Source of the DNA: Lineus longissimus
Lineage: Eukaryota > Nemertea > Pilidiophora > Heteronemertea > Lineidae
Length of the DNA: 60,000 nt
Reading direction: 5' to 3'
Assembly: GCF_910592395.1 (NCBI RefSeq)
Contig: NC_088317.1
Location: 15,068,001-15,128,000 of the forward strand
Shown: positions 42,401-57,400 of the stretch, in pieces
Layout of the letters: every line of letters begins with the position of its first letter
Position numbering within the stretch: position 1 is the stretch's first letter
Made by a program: the position numbers and the translations under genes
Notes under the pieces: generated by a model
Seen by the model: only the letters and a program-made list of their open reading frames with translations
What the model was told of the DNA's origin: nothing
Database searches by the model: none

Positions 42401-45400
42401 GCTCAGGTGGTCACTGGGAATTATTGAAGAAGCATTTGTATGCTTTGAATTACTGCAATTTTGATGGTACATGTAGCTGCATATTAGGGGCAAACATATT
42501 TCACAGCGAGACATCTTTGAGGCGGATTAAGTTCAATAATTTGTCTGGGTCTCCCCCCTCACAGTGTGAGATGAGAGACACCCTTCTATTTACAACTACC
42601 GCTATTGTCCGTATGTGTTGGTGAGTATTTGACCTTTACTCTTTAAAGGTCGGGGGTGTGAACTGCGACCAATTATCACCCTATAAATAATCGAGAATTG
42701 AAAATTTCACGCCAAACCCTCGTGAATTCTTTTTATGGCGATTTAATGGAGTGAGATTGTCTGTAGTCCCGGTTGGTGTAGTGGTTGTGATGTTCTCTCA
42801 TAATTTTGTCCTGATTTGATTGATCACATTCTAATAGATGATAGATGGAGGTCGTCTGGTGCTAATCTGTCTATCTCGAATGATGATGAGTGATGTATCT
42901 GGTAAGACACCGTTCGTCACTTGGTCATCATTTCAGAGTCCAGGTCATTAACTTTCATCGATTTGTCTTCCTTTTAACTGGAATTCCTTCCACAAATTTC
43001 TGCTTCATGCAGTTCCCCGAGCCAAGTAGACTTCTTTAGTGTTCACTCAGTCTGGTGCAAGCTATAAACCAATGTTTTCTATTGCTCATACAAGTACATG
43101 TATGTCTGGCAAAAGAAATTTTCTCACCTTTTCTTAGCCCAATTCCCCCAGCAGGGGCCTTCATACCCTTATTGGTTGTGATTCTCGCCGCCCGACCTCA
43201 TCATGAGAGGATCTCGTGACTCTATATCGCCAATTTCTTCGACAGGCTCTGCAAAGGAAGAAGATTACCGGTACTTAGTCGGAAAATATTGAATATGAAA
43301 TCATAGGGATGGGCTTTGTCTGATATGATATGATATCTATTGCATGTCGGGTGTTGTGCTTATCTTCTGGAGGATGGAAGAAACTTGACTGTAGTCACTC
43401 GCTTGAAATCAATGCGAGTTTGAATAAATCATTTTTAGTCTGGTTACGCAAGCTCAAACTGAAGGATCTGAGAGTGTGAACGAACCCTTTTCAGGCATAT
43501 CTGCTCACCAAAAAAATGTGTGGTTTCTGTTAGCATTGATCACCAAGAAAGAACTGCCAAAATGAGAATTCAAATCTCTTGGTAACTTGGGTTGTTTTTC
43601 AAATTTATCTCTGTCAACTATTTAGTTTCAACCAAATCATCCCAAATCATGACCTCCGCCTTTTTCCGTGTTGGCTTTGTCTAAATGATGGACTCGGTTT
43701 TGGTGAAATGATGGACTTGTGACAGGTCCATCTGATGCGACCCTATCTCATTTCCCCTCCTACACATGGACCGGATGCACATTTCGACTGTTGGACCATT
43801 GTCGCGACTTTCGGGTTTTGACCAAGTTCCTTTGACGTGGTCTGATGCATTTTCGCTCAGACAATGTGCAATTGATGGTCTTTCCTGTGTCTGTGGTGCG
43901 AGATAGTCAAGTCCAATACCAACTCGACTTGGCCAGGAATCGCCAGTACATTTGTATAAGATTCTGTGTAAAATCGACTAGAAAATCCAACCATCTTGAT
44001 TTGAAATTTCCTCGAGTGAATTTCAATTTCATTTCGTTCTAGCTTGGTCAAAAGTGGCTGTGCAATTTATGATGAAACTGTATGGAAATTTACAGGAGAT
44101 GATGGCCAAGTCATGGAGGAGTTCCGCAGTTATTGTTGCCATTAATGAGGCAGACTCCATTAAAGGACCATATGGTCGCTGGACATATTTTCTCATGAAT
44201 AAGTAAACGTTTTCCGGGCGGTTGCCGCCGAACAAAAACTTACAGAAGGTGCATGGTCATCCGGGCGAATACGCGAATGTTCTTGGTCAGTATCTGAAGA
44301 AACGTTGCTGGTGGATTTCATTGGTTTTGTCTCATTTTGACAACATTGCACTTTCCGTTGGGAGGGGAGTGACTTAATTTCTGTTTAAGGGCTAGAAATC
44401 AAAGTAGATGATACCACCCTCTTCCGGTCACCATAGTGTTCTTAATAGAGAGGATATCCTTGCTAGAGAGGTGTTCGCTAAGGGAAGTTTCAACACGTTT
44501 CTAATTATCCTCTGATATCGTGAAAAATGTTCATCGTCTGTTGAGGTAGCAGTTGAACTTGGACATAACTTGGGAACTGGCTTAAAAATTTGAGAGCAAA
44601 AACAAACAAATGCTTTTAAAAATGTGTGATCAAATTCTCTTCTTCAAGATCACTATCCTTTGTTCAGGAGACACTGTCACTTTCTTATTTACCTTTCGGA
44701 GGTAATTTTTCGAATCGCTGATGCAAAAAATATTAAATTACAATAATCAGCGATTTTTTACTTTAAGATAGTTGTCGGCATTGTGGGGGAATTCTTTGGG
44801 GACTTTTTGCTCATAATCCGGGGAGTGATATTTGAAAGGAGTGGTGGCCGTGGTTCGTGGCCTTTTGATCCAATCAAATGCCACAGATCCACAATAAAAT
44901 GAAATTTAAAGTGGGTTTAAGCTCGAGTGAAAAAGGTAATTTTCTGCTATTGAAATTCTGTTACTGGGTCGCCGCAATTGAAAAGGATGTCACGGGGAGT
45001 TGTGAAATTCATAATATGATAATCCTGGCATAATAAGTCGTCAGCTGTCTAAATAGACTGCTTCATTTCGTCTTTGGACTTCATGATTTTTCGATTCAAA
45101 TCGAGTCACCCTTCTCATACTTCCTGGAAATTGCATTTGGTTTGTTATTATTTTGTCTGGGGAGGAGGGAAAATTTTCATATCGGGCAAGTGTTCTACTC
45201 TTAATTCTCTGGTGGACCGATGGAAAAAAAAATTTCTCCGGCTTTTAAGTTTTTAATCTGGTTTCGGTCTTTTGTTCTTGTGGTACATTTGGAAATGTCA
45301 AAACCATAATTTGTTGTCGTTTGTTCTGGCAGTAACATGGTAAATGTCAAACTTATATTTTTGCGTAGTGGTGGCCCACCAGGTTAAAATGGGCAGCGGA

Positions 45401-48400
45401 GAACACTGCAAGTGGTCCCTATGATGGAAAGAGAGTGTGTGCATATAGCCAACAATGGCAATATTGCTGGCATGGCCTGTATTTCTCTTGATCTTGGTCT
45501 TCTGTGTTTAGGTCAGCATTGTTTGCCAAACTTTATTAGTCAAACACATTAAAATTCTTTCTCGATCAAGATTATTGTTTGCCCATATAACTGTACTTGT
45601 CAGCCTTTGGGGCCTATTATGCCAAGTCAAAAAAATCAAGAAGTTATAAATCCATACTAGCCAGATGATATTTTCTTTCAAATGGTGCCCAATTTTGAAA
45701 CTTCCGCCACCCGATTTTTTGGATTTCAATGGTTTCTCATGCTCAGTGTAGAAATCCTTGAACCAAATTCAGCAACTTTTCCACTTTTCTGAGTTTATTT
45801 TGTGGCCAGTTGAACATTTCTCCTACAAACTCCAACATAAACGAGACTTGCGAATCCGGTTGCATTTCGTACACCTGCTAAGTTGAGAATTCTTCTGGAG
45901 GCTACCTGCGGTTAGTTGGACTCCAGTCTAACCTGCAACAGTCCTGGCACAATCTGTCTAAGGTCGTGGGCTTTTCCAGTGAAGTGGTGGTTTTCTCATC
46001 TAGTTCCTGATTGATCTGAAGCGATAGATACAATTTTGTTTTGCTTCCGACATCCTTCTGAAGGCCAACGTGATGAGGCACAAGGTTGATACGGTATTTG
46101 AGTCCATCTGAAAGAGTAAAAAAGACAGCTATGATGTACTGTCCAGCTTCCCAACGTTGTGAGAATCCTGGGTATTGAGGCATGCCTCCCAACTTATCGA
46201 GCTGGCCTAACTTGGGAAGGACCTGTTTCCCAAATTTTCTTGAAAAATCAGCTCGGTATTTAAAGTTGGGAGGCCTGGCCATACTCTCGGCATGCTGAGA
46301 AACTGATTATTCAGGCTGTTCTTTAGAGCTTTAGATTGTGCGAATGCTATTCTAACCAGAGTATGGGCTTCGCTGATCTTTTGCCCGATGTCTGAATCAA
46401 ACATATCTTATGGAAAACACTTTCATAAACATATTTATGCTCAAATCAAACACAATGCCATCTCATGACTGTTAATATCAGACCACCAACTTGGCCCCTC
46501 TCACTTCTGCCTCTAGTCCCACTTCAAGAACAGATCTTGGCTCTTCTCGAGAATTCAAAAATACAACCAAAGGAACGGTTTCTGTTGAGTCTGCACTGTA
46601 AATGATCATCTAAACACCTGAGATATATTGTACATACATACATATAGATCATCTCAGGTGACTACGTTCGGCGCTTTGATCTAGGCTAAGTGCCTGATTA
46701 CGGCACTTTTGCTATGCTTAGGTTCCTACACGCCGATTAAATGTAACTATGTGAAAAGTATCGTATAAAAAGCCGTTCTAAAAAGTGCGTTCTGAGAATT
46801 GAACAAACATAGAACTTTTTGGACGATAATCAAGCTGAAATGAATGATGGTCTAATCTTCTGATCAGCAGGTTTTCTCTGTCTGCTTTGGTTTCTATTCT
46901 GCAGAGGCAACAATGAGGTTTCATTAGTTCATAACTCGGGGAGGATCGAGTTCGCGCCTTTGATGCTGGCAAGATTAGCAATTATCGACAGCAACAGTAT
47001 GATGTTTGCGTAAGGAATTCTGTGGCGAATTGTGCTATATCAAATGTTGCCGTTGTTAACCCTTGCGTACCTTGGGTACAGGATAACATGGTACATGTAC
47101 GATTAAGTTAGTTTTATAGATGATTTTTTTCATTGCTGACTCCCCAGCTCAACTAAGTGAATCATGGTATAAATCGCCCAAATGATGATGGCCTACATGT
47201 AAGTGCGCAAGAATCTTCCAATCTGGACAGTTGCTTCCAAACCCTGATCATCCGATTTGCGTAATTGCTATCTAGCCCAGAAGCAATCTTCACAAGATCA
47301 GTCTAAATGTACCCCTCAGTCCGGTCTGATATCGCTATACTGTGGCACTAACTAGATCTCGCACAAGACTGTGCCCCCAGTTGATAGGAAAGTGACTCAC
47401 TTCGCTCGAGATCTCATTCACGAATATCAGAATGGCCCGTTGGTGAACTTTCAACCTCGCAAAGACTGCAGGGGGGTTGGAATGCGTATTATGATATTTC
47501 CTCGGATCAAAAGAGACCATTGTGCGAATTCTGTATCTCACTTGTTTAGTTTTCTGTTTATTGATGAGACATACAAGTGTATGGAGACTTTTATGGTTAT
47601 GATTTTGAAAGGCAAACAAATGTCTAAAATCAGTCGAAGTCCTCTGGACTTGACACTTTTACAAGTATTATAAGTTGTGGTGATTTTGTCTGGTCATAGG
47701 CATTGGCTGCACCAAATCTTACAAAGCTGTACCACGCATAGAAAAGAAAAAAATTACTGAATAAATATGTTTATTTTAAAGAGGACCTTTTTCATACCAG
47801 TACAAGTGGCTTTAGACAATCATTGAACATCACTTTTAATTGGCTAGAAACCTGTCACATGACTAAACGTTCCTCAGCCTCGAGATATTGGCTTTGATAC
47901 CGCTATAAAAAAGACGAAATCAAAATATGCTGTGGACTTTGTCGGACGCATGACTAAAATATTAATCGTTGTGGCTTACCAAGTGACGTTGAGGTCGCTG
48001 TAAAACAGGAAATGAGCTGCAATCAACTTGGATGAAAACACCCCAATCATTTGGTGGCCAATTCATGCAATTCGCGCAAAGTTTCCCATTCTAAATAATT
48101 GAAACAAACCAGGGGATATAGTTTTTGGCCATTAATTGGCATTTAATGAATCAAGTCGATTATTGGTAGAGCATGGGTTCTGACCTTTTGAAAACCAAAT
48201 GAGCAGCCGATTTGTGCCGTGGAGGGGCATTGTTATAAAAAGACCAATCGAGGTAGGCCTCCTGTGTATAAAATATCACTGATCATGATTCCATACCAAG
48301 TTGACTCAAATTGATACAGTGCATTTCATCAATGCTCTTTACATTGATGCACATCTAGTTTCGGCATTGTTGGGTGAGATAGACTCAACATAATGGGCCT

Positions 48401-51400
48401 TTCCATTATCCAACCACTCTATCTAATGGCAATGCTGTACATGTACAGTTTTTGAAATTAATTTTCTCGCCTAATGAAATAACAAGTCCCCTTTGACATT
48501 TGGTAAACAGCCACAAAATAACGTGGCGCATTATTACTGTCGAAAGTTATTTGGTTAATCGTGGTAAAACATTGTGTTAGTTAATATAGCATAGTTGGAC
48601 TCTCTCGTGATTATTGTTTAGAGCAGCCTCGTGCATCTATATAACGATTCTGAAAAAAAACGTCACTATAAAGACCTTGAATATAAATTGAGAATGCAGT
48701 CCATGCACAGAATGTACAGTAAAGTCTGTGCAGTAAATTAGTGTGCAAGTTTGTTTTGCAATAGATGAAGGTAAATTCTACTACAAACAAAGAAGCTATC
48801 GACAGTTTTGATGTCATTCGAGTTGAAGATTCAGTAGCTAATCTATCTGGATAAATTGTGTATTTGCTGAACTACTTTGGTATAAAACGTGTTCAACAAG
48901 CAAGAATTTGTAGAATGACCGTATCGAATTTGAACAGCGCCCATCTTTGATCTCTGAATAGCTAAATGTGGAAAAGCCGGATATGTGTAAATTCTAGCCA
49001 ATGCTAACAAAGGCGGATCACCATGTACATTCATGTACACATGATGTATACATATTCTAGATCAATTCACATGAAATAGGAACGGCTACAGTGTGTTAAG
49101 GTCGTGTTGGCTAGGCCAGACATGTGACCGCTTTTAAATATCCCCTCTGGCCGTATAGAGAGACCGGTGAATGGTTATTGTGCGCTCCCCTGGAGCCATG
49201 GGTGCAGATGGGGACCCTTCCCCCTGGTCATGGCTTACCTCCTCAGTAAACTCCGCAACCCATGATCTTCTCCCATTGCAATTTTTTTGGGTCAGGATCA
49301 TAATTGTTGTTGTATTAATGGTCACAACACACCTAAAATTCATAAGAAATGCGTCATTGTTGGTATTTTTTAAGCATTGTCAACATCAGCACGCTGAATT
49401 TTTGCAGCGTATTGTCTAAAGTGCCGGCAAGTCACACTACTTCAAAATTGTCAATGGCTGATTTATTCAGAGTAGCCGAAATAAAGCGTGAAGGTATGAA
49501 CAATTTGTAAAAAAATGCTCCACTGAAACTAACCTTGAACCTGTTGAGGTTTTCGTGAGTTCAAATGGTTTGGTCATTGAGAATAAGACAAAGTTCTGCG
49601 ATTTGAAAATTTGCATCGGAATTTACCGGAAGTGATACATATGTACATAATGCAGGATGAACTTGCCAAAGCTTTTACTAAATCTTTAAGGGCATAGGAC
49701 AATGAAAGGCTCCTCGTCTGTGAGTTTCCAACCTAATGGGTAGCCATCTGAATCAACAAGAAAGAGTAAAACACTTGACTTGGATGTCAAACTAGATAGA
49801 AAAACAGAGTAAAATCACAAAGGTGTGGTGACATCTTGTTGTTGATGCACAGTGTGTCCCGAAAAAAGTGTGACGCGATTAAAAATGAGTTGATCATTAG
49901 CATTTGAGCAGGAGTATCGAGGTTGCTTATAATGTGTGTGTGGTCAAAAAACAGCTTTTTGTCCTAAAGTAAGGAGGAGATGAAGAAAAAGTTTACTGTC
50001 TAGGTTTGGGAAAATGAATCTCAAACTTTTTTTTGTGTGTTTGTAGTGCTTTCCGTGGCTTTAGCTTTTGGAAAGTTCCTGACTTGTCTCTTTTGACTGA
50101 TGTTCAGGTATCGCTTAAAAAGTGACCAAATCCGCAGACATCCTACTTGTGACTTTGTCCTAAAACATGTAAAAAGACCATTGTAGGATGAATAAAAGTT
50201 CTAATCATAAAACACTGGAATCTCTTTCCATGCAACATGGTCGGGATGATATTGGGTCTTTTCAAGAATGCTTTTAGAGATTTCCTGTTCTCTTGAGGTC
50301 AAAATATGAAGGTCATCTCTCAAGGGGAAGTCGACGCTTGAACTCTTTGTCAAATCTGTCCCCCATAGTTACAAAGCCTTTGAGCCAGCCATGTCCCCGT
50401 TTCATCACAGGGGTCCCACGAACCGAACAGGTTTTCAATTTTACATCTAAGTTAGTATTATTTCCTCTGATTACCCAAGACCACCAATTCTTTAACTCGT
50501 GATTGCACTTTCCCACCCAGAGCCTGCGGATGGGGACTTTTTGTTCCTCACTGTGTTATTATAACACCAGTGCAGCAAACTCGACATTTTGCTATCTTAA
50601 CCATTGTGGGAAAGAAAATGTCGTTTCAATTACGCGGCATATTGGTGTAGAATCCCCCAAGGAAGTACTTGAACTTTTCATATCCAGTTGGTAGAAAATT
50701 GCAAATTTTTCTCGATTTCATCAAAAATTTTCGCATATCAAACGTACAGAATGCCCTATTCTCTTCACTGCAGTGATATGAATATTTCGAGCTGCCGCAT
50801 AACGGTAAAAATCCAGCTGTTGTAATTCCTTGCGTGACATTTTGCAGGAAGTGCACAGATCCAGTCATAGCCTTCCTCTTGTTTGCTCAGTGACTATAAA
50901 AACTGTTGCCTCAGCGAGCAGTTGTTGCTTGTCCAATTTGCCATATCTATTTGCTAGTTGAATCATAACTTGTTTGCATCGGGGGCCCCCGTTAGGCGTA
51001 TGACGCTATCTCTCTACGCGGAACACCAGCTTGACAAACGGCTTGCCTGTCAAGATCGCAGGATAAGACAGTAGCAGCAAATCAATTTGGCGCTTATACG
51101 CCGAGCACTCTTTTGAAAGCGACTCGGCCTGAGCTTCCTTTCAACATTATTGACTTTCAAATCCCTGGGTGTCTTGCTTATTTGGAAAACGCATGCAATT
51201 TCTCCATAGATTCCATCTGAGTTTGTCTGTGTTAAACTTGGCGTCTAGATCTTTTCCGCCTTCAATTCCCGCTGGACCCATCAGCATATTGCCAACTTCT
51301 CCAACTCATGATTTCACGATTCGATGTTGTTGTTTGTTCCTCTGGGGAATTGTTATGAACGCGAATGTCTATCTTTTCTTCTTGGTTGTTTCTGGTGGCA

Positions 51401-54400
51401 CTGGCCTGTTGAATCCAACATGGCCGCCGCGGTCAGCCGAAACCAAACAGACGTGTCTGAAATGCTGCAGGGTCCTCCAGAGGCGTACATCGAAGATGAA
51501 CCAAGGTCACTGAGAGGGGACAGAGTATTGAGAACTCCTGATGATAATTGCAACAGCGCGTCGCCCCAACAATATTTCTCAGGGTCTATTTGACATTGGC
51601 AGATTTATCACTTCTCTATTGGTTATTTGGTGCAAGAAGTTTCGTGTTGACAAACTTGATAAATCGATAGACATCACCTGTAGCTATTAGCAGTTGCACC
51701 CTTAACTTGCTGGCGTCAATAAACTTGGTACGGCTGCAGGGATATAAGCTGGGCAATGTCAGCTCTTCACTTTGCCAAATTAACCCCTTTTCTCTTCAGG
51801 TTGTTTTAGAGTAAACTTCGACGTCCTTGTCAGTGATTCATGAGATGTAACTCTTTCGGTTTAGTGTGTTAGTCCAGAAACTACTTCACTTTCTACCAAT
51901 GTTTGTAAATTTCGTGACCGAGTTTTCAAATTTTCTCTACGCTTTCTCATTTTAGATGGAGCCCTCCGGAGCCTGCCTGAAAGCGGTTATGAAGATGATG
52001 TACTGTCCCCATTGCCGAGGTCTTCCCAATGTCAAGCCATGTAACAATTATTGTCTCAACATTATGAAGGGTTGCCTCGCATTCCAAACTGAGCTCAACA
52101 CAGAATGGAATCATTACATTGGTGAGTACACCACTTTAGTAAAATCATTCCTTTTGTTAGTTCAAATGATGCAATTTCAGCTATGCATTAGTGCAATAAC
52201 GATTAAACTGTGACTCTTTTCAGGGAAAATGGGTCGAATTATGGTACATTGTGAAAAAGTTGTCCCATATGTATGGAAATCAAGATAAAAAGTGCAATAA
52301 AAGTGGGCATTGTTTTTATTATTGTGTACAGAAGAAAAAAAATGTTGATAAATCGAGTGCAGCAACTTGATAATTTTCAGTATTGTGTTGTAAAACCAGA
52401 CGGACAATCTATGTTATTACCAGGTCAATGGGATGGTCTTTTCAGTACTTGTACATAACATAGTTCCCCAATTGCAATGGATTGCACTGCTGTGTCAGGT
52501 CATTATTTTTCTAATTCGACTTCTCTGGCCAAACTTATTGCTTTATTGCTTTCTTGTGATGGCCAGGATTTATCATGCGGTCGAAATGAGTCGGTGGTCA
52601 TCTTGCAAAATGCCACTCCACTCTATCCTTGCCGTATATGCTAGCTAATGTTGAACTAAGAAAACGCTCCCAGTTGCTTACGAGTAGCCTACACAAGCTC
52701 CTCCAAGAAAACACCCCCCTTCACCGTTGATTACATCCCGCTACACGCACGCTATCGAACGTAGCAAGCAAATCGGCCTGTCATTAGTAATCTACGGAGG
52801 TCAGTAATTGTAATTAGCGACGATCGATTCGTGCTGACGGATCCTAATGCTAGCATAATGGCTGAAAAGCCGATAACTAAATACATAACCAATGACAACG
52901 GAGTTAAGTGCTTTGTGGGTCGAATGCTACTATCAGGATACGAATGGAAACACCTGACTATGGGATGGATGATGTGGATGAAGGTGGCAAATGTTTGGCT
53001 TGAGCGTTATCACTTTTAGATTTTCATTCGAACTACATGTATTTCAAAGATATTGCCTTGGAATTTGATCGAAACGACCACGAAATTTGGTAACCTTACA
53101 CTGGGTACTATTGGTACAAAAGCTGGTGCCTTTGACAAATGAAAGCACTGCAGCTCTGAAAGTGATGGAAAAAACTCCACAAAACTCAACTGCCGGTGGT
53201 TTATTTGGGTCAGAAAACATGAGTTGTACAATTTACAAAAAGCATTATAGGGGGCGTATTTCTAAAATGGTTACAAAGTTTGGCTGCTTCTAAGCACAAA
53301 GAACTGCTTGTGCACAACCAGATTCTATCCTTTCCCCCAAATATATTCAGATGACCTTCAATGATATTTGCAAAAACCACCACGAGCGGCCCAAGGCATA
53401 ACTCGGGGCCATGTTCGACAATCTAAAACTGTTCTAGGTCAGGTCTTACAACCAGAATTAGTAATTCACGAGGCCCATTCAAACTCAGATAATGTATTTT
53501 CACGAAACTTGAGGAAGTAGGTGGGATGTGAGCACACCCATTCCGGTGGATTCACCACCTATGTACCATTGGAACCACCAGGGGGCCATAATTGGAATTT
53601 TTTCACCAGGAATTCACCTACAGAAGCTACGAACATCGCAGATTGATTTGGACTAAGCCTGAACAGTCATCCATCGGAAGGATTCAATTTGTGTGGGAAT
53701 GAGTTCTTTCCACGCAGTCATTTCTATATTGGTAGCTCTGCACTCACATTTTTGCAATCTGACTACCATTTTAAGTGAAATTTCGTCAAAGTTTTGTTCT
53801 TCAGCACTTTACTTGTACAACGGTCTCAAAGCGCTTACATTCATTTGTCTCTTGAGCTATGTTGCAAGTGGAAACATACATACATGTAGACAAGTAAGCT
53901 GATTTATTGGAGAATGTTAGATATTTATTGCATAAATCGATCTTTAGGGTCGATAACCCTACTCTTCAATTCAGCGAAGAGTCAGAAATACGTTTAAAGG
54001 AAAACCTATTATAGGTTAATGACATTGTCCATCTTGACATACTGAACAAAATGTTTGCACGAAAACCATCGCGTGTAAAAAACGATTATCGATTCCAGAA
54101 AATCCTATCTTCTTGTTAACATCAATAATGGGTTCCACTTAATGTGTACCCTGCCCCCTGGTGAGTTTGATAGGAGTTACATGTTAGCGTCTATTGTCTG
54201 TAGTGCACCACAATGCCTACTCTATGACAACAATATTGAAAGATTTATCGTCAAACGTATCGGTGGAGGCTAAATATAGTTTTATTAACGTCACATATTG
54301 GGGATAGTCGCTTCATGTTGCGCTTATATCAGGTGTTCATCATGTGGGGGTATATCCCAAGTTATGACATCACAAAATCTGCGTAGGAGATTCCCATGAA

Positions 54401-57400
54401 ATCGAAGCGCACTACATCTGATATTTCAAATCATGTTGCGTCACAATGAAGAATGTATGATGTTGACAATTTTAGTTAAGTGAAGTTTAACACATTGAAA
54501 TGCACAACGTATGCACACAGTTTTCTTGCAACTTGGCGTGAAATTACTAGACTTGACGTCGACGTACTCTGTTGACTGGGTATTGATGAATTATGGGTGT
54601 TTTGATATGGTGTTCCCGAGCATGTCTGGTTGATCAATAAAAATGATTTCACCCATTTGGCGTACATCTACATACATTACTGCACAATATTTAACAGGTT
54701 TTCTCGCTAACCGAACGTGGAATCGACAAAGTATTGACAGAGTACACGTCTGATCGATGTCGAATGATGGAACGCACTGCTACGCATCATTTAATGTGGC
54801 GTGGATGTGCGCTGTTCCGACAATCGCCTCATCCCCTCTGCTGTGAATAATTTACTCAGAGGATTCCCTTGAATTAATCATTGTTCAATAAAGGAATCAA
54901 TCAATAATCATTATCTGATTATCAAGATTGGGATGGTCTAGTCTTTAAATAGATATTACTTAATTGTTTTTAATAGACAACATTTTTATGTGGTTAAGTT
55001 TGATATTGTTTATGAAAAGGATAACTCATAAGAAAGCCTATCACTAACAATTTCTTGATAGAATGAATCTCAGTCAAAATCTTCTGGACAACTTTTGCTC
55101 AATTCAAAATTAATCTCATAAGATAATATTGATAAATCTCATGTGTATTTCTTCATATATATTGAATGCGACAAGTAACTCTGACCAATAAGATCTATGT
55201 TTCCTGTCAATTTTTTCCGTTGGCAGAAAATCGATCCGGTATGTCAATAAGTGTTCCATGGCGAAGGTACTTCTGTTATGTACACGAGTACAATTACCGT
55301 TAATCGATATGGACTGACTCCCCTTATATGGAATTTCTTCAAATGCGATGGGGGGGGGGGGGCTTCTCAGGGAGAGGATTTGATGCTTGTGCTTGTGGTC
55401 TTGAAATAATTGTATCTGCGCTATAATTGTACCTACCTGCCCTACTGGATTTTAGGTTGTAAGGCAAATAAAGTCAAAGGTTTTATAATTTGGTCAAATA
55501 AAGCTAATTTAGATTTTCAGTGTTCCTGATAGAATACTATCCCGTCATATGGTACCCTTTCTAGAATTTTCGCCCAGAATTACAAAAGTGTCTGTTCTCA
55601 AACTTAGAATTCATTACACTTCTTATGAAAATAAACAAATTTTGAGGTGGCCCCATTTTCCATCCATTGTTCGACATCATCACGACCTGTCAATAACTTG
55701 CTATTGATAACGATCCATTATTGACGAGAAGGTATCGAGTAGCTCGCCGTCTTTGAAATCAAACGAGGCGTTAATTGCTGGTGAATTGTTTCGAACCCCT
55801 TCATTCAATTACACACTTCTTATGCGCGGTAAATGATCGATTTTATAACAAAGGATGTATTTTTTTCATGGAAAATTTTTTCATATTCTTCAAATGTGCT
55901 TCACTGGATCTGTAGAGGGGTGTTGGATGTCTTTGTCAATGGGTCAGTTTTGAAAAGAGTGATTTCCCAGGTGATGGGAGGACCTGAGGACAAGGTTGTG
56001 ACTTTGTCTTCTGAAAATTTGGGAAAATTCTGTAGGCCTATGTTCTGATAATGATGCTGAATCTGATGTACTGTAGACTGCTAAAGATTCGTGGACCTTT
56101 TAATTTTGCGGATTTCGTGAACAACAATTTGCAGAAAAATATTTTCAATTGGAAAAACCTAAAGGACATTTCATAATCCGCAAAATGAAAAATTCTGAAA
56201 GTGTAGGTTTTTTTCCACCAAAATTTTGCAATTAGTTGTATGGGCAATTCCTTGGGCATTGACCTTTGTAAACTGTGTATGTTGCACCTTCTATCCCCCC
56301 CCCCCCCGGATCCCCTGGGTAAGATTACGTCTCCTGATACTCATGCGCCACACCCAGAGCATATCGACAGCAAGGATGTAGAATTCCACCACACAGAATC
56401 AATGCTTAGTCCGCATTAGATATCACGACCTACCATGACTACAGTATAGATCAGAGATACTTATATCCGAACAAAATTATCCTAGAGTGTAGCGATGTCA
56501 TACCTTCTTGAACCATGTTTCGTGTACGTTACTAGCATCACTGCAAAGATTTTCTGGGACACATTTGTTGGGGTGGTTTGTATTAAATCGTTTCATCCCA
56601 AATTGAACCTGAATGTATGTACACTAGATACATGTATGTATTATTAACACTCCTGTTAAGGTTCTTCAATGGCTGAACCTTATAATATTGAATATTCATA
56701 ACATATATGTTGACGTGTGAAGGGGCTCTTGATGTCTCCGCAGAACAGTTAGGATGCGTCAAGAAATGCTCGAGCAATATTATGTTACAGTTACTCTGAT
56801 ACAGCATACAAGACTGTCCTATTCATCTTTTGCCCGCAACCTTGGAAAACCGTCAACATTTGATCACAAAGTTCTCCGAAGTTGGGGAATAAAAGACGCT
56901 CTACTTGCACAACCAGGCCCTGGTTGTGATAAGACTAAAAAAACAGCGGTCTTCTATATCTGAAGTGTTATGGTGTTCCCCTGGTTCCCTGACAAAGTCT
57001 AGACTCAATAATATGTTTCATGCTAAGATTGCTAGAAATCTAAGTACATTAATAAGTCACCCTAATAAGAAAAGTAGAAGGAGTCCTGATCAACTTGATT
57101 GGAAAGCAAAACTGGTTTCTTGTGTTTCTTCAGTATTCGACTAAGCCGCTCCGAGGTGTGTAGTGGAATGATGGTTTTCTCCACGGGACATTGAAATAAT
57201 TAGTGCACGAAGTTTACATGTCTCCATCTTGCATGCGAACCTGAAATCCTAGCCACGAACCAGGTGTAAACGAAGAAAGAAAACAAAATTTACAAACAAA
57301 ATGTTGAAGTGGAAGAAATCCTTTTTTTTCTGTACTTGGGTGTGATGTTGTCTTTCAAGTGCAGTGAACTGGTGGAGTCTATCATAATGATGGAATGCAG

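Larger units (their letters stand above)
34106..51955 (+). other. Glypican intron 3 (17.9 kb)
   Basis: No assured gene. It contains a 25-bp minisatellite (37457-37631), a tandem duplication (39264-39507), element copy 6 and a fragment, X-box-like motifs, an unassigned antisense frame at 45902-46282 and a short CpG-rich frame at 51420-51593. Confidence 0.65.

Noticed and set aside
47371-47673. Open frames on both strands in glypican intron 3 as a nested gene
   Set aside because: Same-size frames on both strands with no family resemblance and no splice or promoter support.
56754-57144. Overlapping 69- and 79-codon frames suggesting a retroelement relic
   Set aside because: No reverse transcriptase, integrase or transposase motif is visible and no terminal repeats flank the region.
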